From positions 62,001-126,000 of the forward strand of contig MU008191.1 in the NCBI GenBank assembly GCA_010909165.1: a stretch of 64,000 bases of DNA, written 5' to 3'. This stretch comes from Anthoceros angustus (taxonomy: Eukaryota; Streptophyta; Anthocerotopsida; Anthocerotales; Anthocerotaceae). The notes beneath the pieces are model-generated. The model saw nothing but the letters and a program-made list of their open reading frames with translations. It was not told the origin of the DNA and ran no database searches. The position numbers were made by a program, and so were the translations under genes. Position 1 is the stretch's first letter. Each line of letters begins with the position of its first letter. Of the stretch, positions 35,660 through 46,860 are shown piece by piece.

Positions 35660-38600
35660 ATGGCCCAGTGGCGCGCCGCTCTTTGCAGCTCTGCTTCCGG
35701 CTCTCGCGCGTCTTCGTCCTCGATCGTGACTGCGGCAGTAGCAGTGGCAGGTGCAGGAGGCCCCGGGACTGCGTCTTTTGCTTCGCCTGCTTCTCGCGCT
35801 TTCATTTCTGTGGGATTGCGGCGGCTGGGGATTTTTCCTTTCAGCTCGGGAGGGCGGTGGTGGACCCCTTGCTTCGCGCACATGGCTCGGGAATTGGTAG
35901 GCAGACCTGGGTTTCGTCGTCCACGTCCTCCTGCGCTTTGAATTGTGGTTCAAGCAGTTGAATTTGCGCGGAATTCAGCCGTACATCCATGTCGTGGCCA
36001 ATTTTTCTTCTTGCTGGATGGCAACCAGACAGAGGCAGGCATGCCTGGATCTGTAGATTTTCGCGAATTGGTAGCTGCTGTGTATGGCTCAATTCACGGA
36101 CGATCACTTGTTTACAGTTGGATCTCAAGAAATGGGAATTGCAGCTGCATGTATCGTGAAATTTCCGGGCCCGGTGATAGGAGCGGATGTGCAATTTGCG
36201 CAATGGAGCAATGCCGGGTCGCATGGTAGGGGGTGGATGCTGGTCCTGTCGTTGTTAATTCCGGCTTTTCGTGTGCAGCAGAGCGTGAAGTCTGTGGCAC
36301 AGGCCTTGCCTTTGGACACGTACGTCCAGCCAACTGTTGGGGATCTCGGAGTACGTAAAGGCTTCACTGACTCCGTGAGTACTGGGTAATCCTCCTCTTT
36401 TTGTGTGCATTGGGAAATCCGCCTGCTGGAGGCTCGCATTCAACTCCTGAGCTTGTGTGATGATCTTGTTTTTTAGCAGCCGAGAGTTATGAACGACCAG
36501 AATCGTTTGTTTGGGTCCTGTGCAGATCGGGAATACCCCTCTCATACGGCTAACCAAAGCCTCCGAAGAAACAGGCTGTGAAATATATGCAAAGGTCTGA
36601 TTGAAATGTTGAGCCTTCACTGTCTTGTCGGATGTCGGGCATTGTCGTGTGTTACGGTCTCAGATTCTTGGTTTGATGATCACAGGCGGAGTTTTTGAAT
36701 CCTGGAGGATCGGTGAAGGACAGGGCAGCTTTGTACATCATCAAGGTGAGAGCCCTTCACTCTTTGCCTGTGGCCATAAGATGGAGATGTGTAAGTCTTT
36801 GGCTTGGCCCTAGAATGACCAGTGGCTATTATGTCCAGGATGCTGAGGAGAAGGGGCTTCTTAAGCCTGGCGGTGTGATTGTTGAGGGAACGGCTGGTAA
36901 CACAGGCATCGGTTTGGCCCTGGTGGCCAATGCCAAGGGTTACAAAACCGTCATTGTGATTCCAGAAACACAGACCAAGGTATTGCTCATTCCTTTTTGT
37001 TGTTCCTGAGTATTTATTGTGGTATCTCGGGACCCCTTTCCCCACTTCTGTGCTCGTCTAGACTTCTCAATGAGTATTTTGATGTTTACGGTGATGCATC
37101 TGCTGTTGCGCAGGAGAAAAAGGATATGCTACGGCTTGCCGGTGCAACTCTTGTCGAGGTATGATTCTGTTGGCGGTTGGAGCTGGGATACTTCGCTGCA
37201 CTTCCCTCAGTTGGAAGTTTATGGCTGAACATTTCTGTTGTGGATTATGCTTTTCTGTAGGTGCCTGCTGTACCCTACAAGAACCCCAACAACTATGTGA
37301 AGTACTCAGGAAGACTGGCAGAGTCTTTGGCAAAGGTAAGTGGAGTTGAAGTGTTCTGAGACGTTCCACCGGGTTGTACTTGAGGTCCCAAGTATATGAG
37401 GAATAAGCTGACCTAAAGGATATGTTGTTGGATTGAATGTTGTGCTGCAGACCCATCCAGGAGGTGCCATCTGGGGCAATCAGGTCTTCCTCAGGATCCC
37501 TTGTATGTCTGTTCAAAAGTAGATATATTACGTCATTGAGGGTGTTTTCTGGTCCGTGTTGTAGTCTTTTCCCAAGATGTTTCCAATGGCTCGCTGCCGA
37601 AAGCTAATAGGCTACTTTGTGTGTGTTGCCATGGCCACAGTTTGACAACACTGCAAATCGGCAAGCACACTATGAGACTACAGGTGAGAGTCAGTTCATG
37701 GAGCAACGATGGTATGGTGCATTTGTTGCAAGATGAACTATATATGATGAATTTTGTGAATTATGTTTTATTCAGGCCCTGAAATATGGAAGCAGACTGG
37801 AGGAAAGGTTGATGCTTTTATCTGTGCCATAGGCACCGGTGGACGCTCTCTGGGACAGGGAAGGTGAATATCTGGTCTGCTGTCTGTGTTGGTCCTGCAA
37901 CCTAAATATCTGGTCTGCTGTTTGTGTCGGTCCTTTAACCTGAATATGTATATCTGCTGAACAACCACGTGGTCACATCCTGCAGTACCTGAAAGAACAG
38001 AATCCAAACATCAAAATTGGGATGGTGGATCCCTTTGGAGCGGCTATGTACAGCTATTACGCCACTGGTGTGCTCGAATCTTCAGGCAATTCAGTATGTT
38101 CCTTGCTCATGCCCTTGTCTACAGCGATCAGTTGGATACATGTAGTGGTTTACATTTCAACTGATATTTCCTATGCTTACAACTTGTCACCAAACAGATA
38201 TCTGAGGGTATAGGCCAAGGTCGGGTTACCGCAAATTTGGAGGGCTGGGGTGTTCCCAGTCGAGAAGGAGGCGTTGTTGATTTTTGGTGCCAGGTACGGA
38301 TGATTAACTAGACACAGAATTGTTAGGCAGTGTCAGGCAGGCGTGCTTCTTCTCCACTTCTTCTCCAGACCCTCCACCCTAAGAATATCAAGTCAATATG
38401 GTTCAGGTCAGTGATGAAGTCTTTTCCCAAGATGTTTCCAATGGCTCGCTGCGAAAGCTAATAGGCTACTTTGTGTGTGTTGCCATGGCCACAGTTTGAC
38501 AACACTGCAAATCGGCAAGCACACTATGAGACTACAGGTGAGAGTCAGTTCATGGAGCAACGATGGTATGGTGCATTTGTTGCAAGATGAACTATATATG

Positions 38601-39663
38601 ATGAATTTTGTGAATTATGTTTTATTCAGGCCCTGAAATATGGAAGCAGACTGGAGGAAAGGTTGATGCTTTTATCTGTGCCATAGGCACCGGTGGGACG
38701 CTCTCTGGGACAGGGAAGGTGAATATCTGGTCTGCTGTCTGTGTTGGTCCTGCAACCTAAATATCTGGTCTGCTGTTTGTGTCGGTCCTTTAACCTGAAT
38801 ATGTATATCTGCTGAACAACCACGTGGTCACATCCTGCAGTACCTGAAAGAACAGAATCCAAACATCAAAATTGGGATGGTGGATCCCTTTGGAGCGGCT
38901 ATGTACAGCTATTACGCCACTGGTGTGCTCGAATCTTCAGGCAATTCAGTATGTTCCTTGCTCATGCCCTTGTCTACAGCGATCAGTTGGATACATGTAG
39001 TGGTTTACATTTCAACTGATATTTCCTATGCTTACAACTTGTCACCAAACAGATATCTGAGGGTATAGGCCAAGGTCGGGTTACCGCAAATTTGGAGGGC
39101 TGGGGTGTTCCCAGTCGAGAAGGAGGCGTTGTTGATTTTTGGTGCCAGGTACGGATGATTAACTAGACACAGAATTGTTAGGCAGTGTCAGGCAGGCGTG
39201 CTTCTTCTCCACTTCTTCTCCAGACCCTCCACCCTAAGAATATCAAGTCAATATGGTTCAGGTCAGTGATGAAGAAGCGTTACCAGTCATGTTCGATCTG
39301 CTGAAGCAAGAAGGGCTTTGCATGGGTCTCTCAACTGGTATCAACGTCGGAGGTAGTCCCTTTTTTCCTGTCCCACAATGCTCTTCGAGAGCAGAGACTG
39401 AGACAAGCTCGTGTGTGCTACTGTTACTGTGCTCCTGTTGATAAAATGTGGCCCAACTGCTGTCAGGAGCAATAAAGCTGGCGAAAGAGCTGGGTCCAGG
39501 CCACACAATCGTCACAATTCTGTGTGACGTGGGAACCAGATACCAGAGCAAGCTGTACAATGTGGACTTTCTCAAAGCCAAGGGGCTGCCGTATCCTACG
39601 TGGTTAGATCCAGCCTATAAAGAGGTGGACTTCCCCGCCGTGTTCGAGGAGGTCCAGACTTAG
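35660..39663 (+). CDS. Cysteine synthase (O-acetylserine sulfhydrylase), bacterial-like
   Basis: A PLP enzyme making cysteine from O-acetylserine and sulfide. In-phase exons: 35660-35896, 36279-36374, 36526-36594, 36686-36745, 36839-36979, 37114-37158, 37261-37335, 37451-37483, then the second copies 38495-38537, 38630-38718, 38841-38948 and 39053-39148, and 39262-39352, 39467-39663 (459 aa). Exon 1 is Ser/Arg/Ala-rich, like an organelle transit peptide. Motifs: [11 protein letters not shown] (PLP Lys), [12 protein letters not shown] (substrate loop), [12 protein letters not shown] (phosphate loop), [14 protein letters not shown] and TILCDVG. Residues such as [19 protein letters not shown] and [14 protein letters not shown] resemble proteobacterial CysK-type proteins more than the plant OASTLs I know. 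The first copies of the four middle exons (37641-38293) must be skipped, because one has a base deletion. Confidence 0.88.
37562..38417. repeat. Intragenic direct duplication in cysteine synthase, copy 1
   Basis: This ~856-bp block (exons [15 protein letters not shown] to DFWCQ plus introns) repeats at 38418-39272. Copy 1 has 'ggtggacgc' where copy 2 has 'ggtgggacgc', a one-base loss in the GTGGT phosphate-binding loop. Its duplicated exons are 37641-37683, 37776-37863, 37986-38093 and 38198-38293. Confidence 0.93.
38418..39272. repeat. Intragenic direct duplication in cysteine synthase, copy 2
   Basis: The copy with the intact reading frame, continuous with the two final exons. The repeat junction near 38417 joins 'gtcagtgatgaag' to 'tcttttcccaag' with only a 2-base shared word. 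Confidence 0.93.
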
Positions 39664-39931
39664 ATTTTCTTGTTTTGTAGAGATCCTGCAATTTTATGGG
39701 ACACCCTGCCGCGAGTGGTCACTTCTCGTTCTTGGTGAAGAGGCATCCTGTGTCTCATTCAAGGGTGACCTCAGCAAAGTCAAATTGGACGATTTTTTGA
39801 AATAAAGATGGAAACTCCAGACACATAGCCGGAGTGAGCGGGACGCAAGGAGCATTGTGTATGCGTTTTAATCAGTCATCAGCTTCAAATTCTGCCAGAC
39901 GCAATCCTTGCACACACCCAATGGCCTCTAA
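39664..39931. other. 3' flank of cysteine synthase
   Basis: Holds the presumed 3' UTR (an AATAAA signal lies near 39800) and ends at the Copia insertion, about 270 bp after the stop codon. Confidence 0.5.
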
Positions 39932-40134
39932 TGGAGTGACAGTCCAAGACCCGTCACCAGCAGCTCTTCATCCAAGAGCATCAACCCGTCACCAGCAGCT
40001 CTTCATCCAAGAGGCATCAACCAACAGACACACCTCTTTACGTAGCACCCTGCACAGATTAAGGACACACATGAACGCTCAACATTGTAATTATCCCGAC
40101 ACTGAATGAAAGCACATATCCATTTTCAATCTCA
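39932..40134. repeat. Copia 5' LTR
   Basis: Starts TGGAGTGACAGTCC and ends ...CAATCTCA, just before the primer binding site. It is repeated, truncated, at 44755. Inside it a ~35-bp word (CCGTCACCAGCAGCTCTTCA...) is duplicated. Confidence 0.85.
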
Positions 40135-40137
40135 ATA

Positions 40138-40149
40138 TGGTATCAGAGC
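40138..40149 (+). promoter_or_regulatory. Copia primer binding site
   Basis: TGGTATCAGAGC is the canonical plant Copia site complementary to initiator tRNA-Met. It lies three bases after the 5' LTR. Confidence 0.93.
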
Positions 40150-40406
40150 CATGCCGTGATGAAAAGCCTACCGTTATGAAAGGCCTACCGTGTGACACTG
40201 GTGCGCTTGAAGTTTCTGGTGGTTAAAAGCCATGGCTCAGAACAGGGGAATACGCGTGCATCAGGCACCGCCACATGGGGAACATTTTCCCGCTCCTCGA
40301 TTTCCCTGCAACCACCGACGACTTCAGCGCTACACCTCACCAAGAACATCAAATAGCGCAACCAACAGCACGGTGAAGCCTGAGACTTACAACAAATCCT
40401 GACATC

Positions 40407-41293
40407 ATGTCAAGAGCCGGCGGAGGAGCCGGTGGAGGGACCGTGACAGGAGCAAGTGGAGGAGCCGCTCAACCTAACCCTGGATACCTCACCAGCTTCC
40501 GCATCGAAATCAAGGAAAAAGATAGATTCACTGGTACAGATTACGATGTGTAGTCTACGAGAATGAGAGGGCACTTGGAAGATGCCGATTTGTGGACAAT
40601 AGTCGACGGATCGCTCCCTTGCCCTAATTCCGCAGGTCCAGATCTTGATCACTGGAACAAATCAGAGAGGAAAGCCAGAAACCTCTTGATTGCGGATCGA
40701 TAAGGACATGGTGCATCATACCTTTGGTGCACCTCGTCCCACAACATTCGAGCGCCGCTGATGTATGAAGCAACTGATCCACAGCACGTTGCCACAGCGA
40801 CAAGGAACTTTCACCTCCTTAAATATAAGGACGGGAGAGCATCCACACATCCCGAGCACTTTCCAACCCTAAGAGCAAGACGGCCTCTTGTGGTACAACT
40901 CTCTCGAGCTCGAGGCGCCATAGCCCTCCTCATGACACTACCACAAAGGCGTGCCTTCACGACCACACAAACGGCCTTATCAAACAATCACAACTCGCAA
41001 AGAAATTAAAACTTGAGAGGAGATGACCCTCTCGAGGTCATAGCGGTCATCATAGAGGAAGACTCGCCAGGATCCTCAAGAAGCGCCCAGGACATGCCTT
41101 GTTCATCTCGAGGCCAAACGGCAAAGACAACCAAGAAATAGAAGCCAAGGTGAAGGAGGAGAGTTCGTCTTCTTGAGCCCCGCCAATCCCGTCGAAAAGG
41201 GAGCCGAATCGGTGGTAAAACCAGGGCACTATGAGCGAGTGCAAGTAAACAAGCGGGCGAACCAAGAAAGCTGGTCCCCAAAGTGCTAATGTT
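40407..41293 (+). pseudogene. Copia gag remnant
   Basis: Starts MSRAGGGAGGGTVTGASG and reaches the gag-typical FTGTDYDV, where a TAG (40551-40553) stands at the position that is normally Trp. The frame reopens (MRGHLEDADLWTIVDGS) and soon breaks again. The rest up to 41293 is decayed and no zinc knuckle is visible. Confidence 0.75.
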
Positions 41294-44200
41294 GTGCAGC
41301 GAGTGCCAACAATCCTCATCACTGCTCTCACACCCGGCAGTGACAGTTGCTCCTCATGGTACTTAGACAGCGGAGCTTCGCTCACATCTGTAAGCAGCTG
41401 CTTCTCCACCTACAAACCACTGCAGGAGGGAGGGCTGATTTATGTTGCAGACAACCGGACTGCAAATGTTTGTGGCACTGGCACGGTTACCCTAACGTGC
41501 AAGACTGGTGGCACAATAACCCTGACAGACGTGCTTCACGTACCTAAGGTAGCAAAGAACCTTGTCTCAGTGAGCAGCCTGACAGACGACAAGAAACATG
41601 AGGTACACTTCAAGGCCCAGAAGTGTGAGATTTCCTTGTATGAAAATCCCCTTGCGGTTATCTGCCACGGAGAGAAGGAGGATCGGCTCTACACTCTTGA
41701 AGCGACTGCTACCCTTGGATCAACCCCCTTGGCTCAGACTTCAAATAAATCAGAAGTAACAAAGCTATGGCATCTACGCTTGGGACATCCCAATCTGAAG
41801 CGTATGAAGGAGATGCAGGCAGGTCAGCTATATGCAGAGCCTCTACCTGAGTTCAGTGACTCGCTCTTCTATGAGGGCTGTCTGCTCGGTAAAAGTAAAG
41901 AGACACCATACCCTCGTGCCTCCACTCACCGTGCAACTGAGCTACTTCAGCTGGTACACATCGATCTCTGCGGGCCTATGTCAACTCACTCGTTTGGAGG
42001 AGCATCTTACTTTATGCCCGTGGTCGATGACAAATCCCGTATGGTTCACACCTATTTTCTGCGTCTCAAGAGTGAGGCTTTCGCTAAGTTTCGGGAATTC
42101 CATGCGATGGCAGAACGTCAGACTAGCTGCAAGCTTAAATGTGTGCGCTCGGATGGTGGAGGTGAGTTCATGTCTGCTGAGTTCACCTCCTACCTCTCTG
42201 ACCGAGGAATAACTCGACAGGTGACTGTTCCCTATGCTCACGCACAACACGGTGTTGCGGAGAATTGTAATCGGCGTTTGCAGGAGATGGCCAGGGCCAT
42301 GTTGGCTCATTCACATCTGTCACATGGTTACTGGGCTGAGGCAGTTTGCACTGCCACACACTTAGTGAATCGTCTGCCCACATCTGCACTCCTGGACATG
42401 ACACCCTTTGAGGTTTGGAGTGGCATCAAGCCCTCCTTGACCCACCTTCGTGTGTTCGGGTCTGAAGCTTACTCTTGGATTCCCAAGGAGAAGCGCCATG
42501 CTCTTGATTCCAAGACTAGTAAATTCGATCCTCGAGCACAGAAGCGCATATTTGTTGGATATATGGACGGGGTCAAAGGCTACAAGCTCATTCACCCAAA
42601 CTCCCATCAGGTTACAATCTCTCGGAGTGTTTATGTGCGTGAACACCTGGATTCCTCTTCTAGTTTTACAGGAGACAGCGGGAGTCTCATTGGCTCTTAC
42701 CCCGACCTTGACTCCTCTGCTCGCCATGTGGAGGAGGACATTGAGCCTGAGATTGAGATCCCTGAACAACGCTCCGTGCACCAACCCCTTGGTCAACCCC
42801 CTGCTCAGGCAGATCCATTGCTCTCTCCGGTCGTCCATGCTGGAGGAGATCAGGATGCTGGCGGAGACCAGGATGTTGGAGGTGATCAGGATGCTCACTC
42901 TTCTAACTCAGCTGCAGCACAACCTTCTTCCGCTGCGACCATCATTCCAGAGAGACGTCAATCTACCAGAGTTCGTAGGCGACCTGCTTATCTGGATGCC
43001 AATCATGTCCCAGGAGATGCTCTACAGCAGCCAACTGTTCCTCAACAGCCTAACATTGTAGAAGCCGCTCCTGATGCTTCTGAAATGGAAACCATGTCCC
43101 AGCGATGCAGCATGAGGCCCCGAACAATCTCATGGCAAGGGCTATCTTGCCACTCATGTGCTAGAGCCCGCAAGCTGGAAGAAGCACTCAAATCCCCTGA
43201 CAAGGAAGGGTGGATCAAGGCAATCCAACAGGAGTACGATTCACTCATCGAACTAAAGACATGGGTGCTCACCTCACTCCCTCCCGGTCGCAAGGCCATT
43301 AAATGCAAATGGACCTTCAAACGAAAGCTGAAATCTGATGGAACAACAGAAAGACTCAAGGCAAGGCTGGTGGTCAAGGGCTACAGTCAAAGGCCTGGCC
43401 TTGACTACGGAGATAACATTTATGCACATGGTGGCTGCTCAATCTGCCGATTCCTTCGGCAATTGCGGTGAGCACGACCTTGATGTACATCAACCGGACA
43501 TTTCGGACCTTCCTCTATGCCACACTAAAGGAGGAGATTTACATGGAGCAACCACCGATGTATGTTGACCCCAAGAGACCTACAGGTGCAAGCTCCTCAA
43601 GGGCTGTGACGGCCTCAAGCAATCACCACCGAATTCTACGTCGATTGGCCACCTTATTCGATTTGGCTTCGCCAAGACCTTAGCGGACGAACTTATACTT
43701 GCTGCGAGGAGACAAATTCTGGCGTCTCAGATGTCGAATCGACGCATCATGTTTACCAATGACCCTGGAAAGCTGCTTGTAGATGTAAAGGAGATGCTTG
43801 CTGCCAAGTTTAAGATGAGGGACATAGGGCCCCTGGAGTATTGTCTCGGTGTACAAATCCGCCGAGATAGAAAGGCAGGCACTCTATCCTTGCTTCAATC
43901 AAAGTATGTACTTGAAATTCTAGATAGGTTCAAGCTCTCAGATACCCGGCCTGCCCCAACACCACTTTCAGCTGGAATCAAACTCACCTCAGCTGACTGC
44001 CCCACAACTGAGGTAGAAAAGGAGGACATGGCCAAGGTCCCTTACCTTAGCGCTGTTGGCAGTCTTATCTACTTGCTTGGTTGGACACGATATGACATTT
44101 CCTATGCTGCCTCTAGTGTAGCACAGTTCATGTCTAATCCTGGCAGGGCACACTGGATGTGCGTGAAGAGAATCTATCGTTATTTGAAGGGCACAACTCA

Positions 44201-44740
44201 CCGTGGAATCACTTACAAGAGGTCAAGTAACGGAGTGCTTAACTTTGAGGTCGGTCGATGCGACCGCATCGACCACGATGCTCGTCAGTGTTGCACTATG
44301 TTTTCACCGAGGATCACCAGATATCATGGTCAAGCAAGAAGCTTGCCACGATTTCTACATCTAGTGCTAAAAGCGAATATGGAGCCCTATCCAAGGCCGG
44401 AAAGGAAATTGTACACTGCAGGCAGATCCTTGAAGATCTTGGCTACCCACAAGCTGACCCCACTGTTCTACCCTGTGACAGCACTGCAGCTATTGCTTTA
44501 ACCAAGGGTGACAGATTTCACGCTAGAACAAAGCACATAGAAGTTGCTTATCACTTTGTGAGGCAGCTTGTAGCGAGAGGTACTGTCAAGCTTCTATATG
44601 TTCCATCGAGTCCAACTTAGCCGACCTCCTCACTAAGTCGCTAGGCAAAGCCAAGCATGAAGCACTCACTTCAGCCTTAGGCCTCGCGGACCTCAGAACC
44701 TCATCTGATTCTTCATCTCTTACAAGTCTGGATGCTATAG
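41294..44740 (+). pseudogene. Copia pol remnant (protease, integrase, RT, RNase H)
   Basis: A 725-codon frame (41294-43471) carries the protease motif WYLDSGAS, the pre-integrase LWHLRLGHPN...GCLLGKS (one zinc Cys replaced by Tyr), and an integrase core with HIDLCGP, RSDGGGEF and HGVAEN. It ends in the start of the RT (KCKWTFKRKLKSDG, ARLVVKGYSQ). Frameshifts follow: RT pieces lie at 43468-43683 (EEIYMEQPPMYV) and 43731-44260 (MRDIGPLEYCLGVQI, YLSAVGSLIYL). RNase H is at 44258-44620 (SSAKSEYGALSKAG, RTKHIEVAYHFVR) and the tail LADLLTKSL at about 44620. The catalytic YVDD region is missing between 43683 and 43731. The element is dead. Confidence 0.9.
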
Positions 44741-44754
44741 CTGAGCGGGAGTAA

Positions 44755-44884
44755 TGGAGTGACAGTCCAAGACCCGTCACCAGCAGCTCTTCATCCAAGA
44801 GGCATCAACCAACAGACACACCTCTTCACGTAGCACCCTGCACAGATTAAGGACACACATGAACGCTCAACATTGTAATTATCC
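44755..44884. repeat. Copia 3' LTR, interrupted
   Basis: Matches the first ~130 usable bases of the 5' LTR after a purine stretch (GCGGGAG), then stops at ...AATTATCC, where the Gypsy LTR begins. The rest of this LTR should lie beyond the right end of the window. Confidence 0.88.
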
Positions 44885-45563
44885 TGTGGACTACGGACTT
44901 CCCTGGGGGGTTAGAAATTAGGTGGGGTTTTGTTTTTTTTGTAGGGGTAAAGGATAAAATGAGGCGGAAAAGGGGAAATAAGCATGGGTAGCACTCCGGA
45001 CGGCACTCTGGAGTATTCTCCGGACCCCAGAGTGAGGAACGTACCAGGACCTACTATGGTAGGTGCCACGGTAACAGGATAAGTCCGGACCCACTCCAAG
45101 ACCGGGCAGGGTAAGTACGCCCAGAAAAGTAACTCAGGAGTTGAGCCGTGGGAGCGGACCAGGCGCCGCCACGTGGGCAACTCTGAGTGGAGAACGGCAT
45201 GCAGCTGGCCAGGACCGTAACCTTGCCAGAGGCCGTTATAGCGGTATTCACGCGCGGTGCGGCGGCGTACAGTCTGTGGCGGCGTAAGGCGAAGCGGGCG
45301 TAAGGGGAGAATAAGCCATGCACCGCGCTACAGTGAAGAGGCGCCCGCCAGCCGGGTTACTCCGGAGGCGGCGAAGGGAAGGTCATTCACGCACCGAGAC
45401 AATTCTCGCGATCTCTTGCGCTCCGATCCGGCTCTCTGGCGGTATCTCGTGGGACACTCGGGCGTCTTGGCGGCTCACCGTTGAGGTCGGAGCAGAACGC
45501 GGCCAAGAATGCGCAGCCTCCTGGCCAAAGAACCAAGGAGAAGGCGATGGCACCCAAAAGCCC

Positions 45564-46236
45564 GGAAGTTTGGGAGCCATGGAACCTTGTGGGCGCAACA
45601 TTGTGACCCGCGCTATCCGGACTTTGGGCCTGCCCAGGAAGGTGAGAATGTGGAGTGGCATTTGGATGTGTTCCATGGTCCGACATTTGATGTCACTCTG
45701 GTCGGGAGTTCGCCGGAAGATCTTGGCGGTCAATAAGGAGGTGCGGTCCAAGAACCTCGGGAGGACCCAAGGCGATGGACCTTGAGGTCCCGAGGCGGCC
45801 TACAACCGCCCCAAGGAGGAAGAGGGGAGTGGTGCGGGCCCCTCAAGGCGAAGGGAAGATAGGGCCAGCCACGGCGATGCTAAGGCACAGGGGCCAGCGG
45901 AAGTTTGGGAGCCATGGAACCTTGTGGGCGCAACATTGTGACCGGCTATCCGGACTTTGGGCCCACAGCTCCGAGGCGGAGAATTGGTGCGGAGTGGCAT
46001 TTGGATGTGTTCGGATAGTGCGGACATTTGATGTCACTCTGGTCGGGAGTTCGCCGGAAGATCTTGGCGGTCAATAAGGAGGTGCGGTCCAAGAACCTCG
46101 GGAGGACAAGCGATGGACCTTGGAGGTCTGAGGCGGCCTACCGCCCAAGGAGGAAGAGGGGGTGGTGCGGGCCCCTCAAGGCGAAGGGAAGATAGGGCCG
46201 ACCACGGCGATGCTAAGGCACAGGCGGACCACCAGC
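45564..46236. repeat. Tandem repeat inside the Gypsy LTR, ~335-bp unit
   Basis: Two copies, 45564-45898 and 45899-46236. They start at 'ggaagtttgggagccatgg' and include 'tctggtcgggagttcgcc' and 'gtccaagaacctcgggagg'. They differ by small indels. Confidence 0.85.
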
Positions 46237-46860
46237 GGTTGGGCGATATCCGACTGTTGGACGGTCGAGTAAGGCGGTGGCCGGATCATTGTCCACTGGA
46301 ACCTACTCACCAAGGTGGATCACCTTGGTGATAATCTGTAGTATTCTGCCTGCGCTGCGGTGAGGAAAGGCGGGGAAGGATTATCTTCGCCGGTTTAGCG
46401 AGAGGCTCGCAAGCTCGGGAGGACCCAAGGCGATGGAGCAGGCATCCCCACATCCATGTATGGGGCATTTGAACTCCTCAAGGAAGGAGGCGGAGGAAGC
46501 TCGGGAGGAGGCGGAGGCGGCGGGAGGTGGAGGCGGGCAAGGCGGAGGAGGAGGCCGGTCGTCGAAAGCCAAGCGGACTCGGGAGGAGGCGGGAGGATTC
46601 GGACTCCATCGTGCAGCGGACCCCTCACCACCCGAAGTATGGGAAGAAATTCCGCCTCCCTCCTGGTGCCCCAACCAGGCGGCCGATCCAGGAGGCGGCC
46701 CAGGCCGGCCGCCACCGGCCATCACTCGGTGAGGCCGCCGGACGAGGCCGAAGAGCGCAAGACCACGGCTACCAGCGGCACCCGGTCGGTGCAGTACCCA
46801 CTTGCGGGTGAGGCGGAGAAGGCGATGGGAGGCGAGAAGGAAGGAGGCGGTGGCGGAGGC

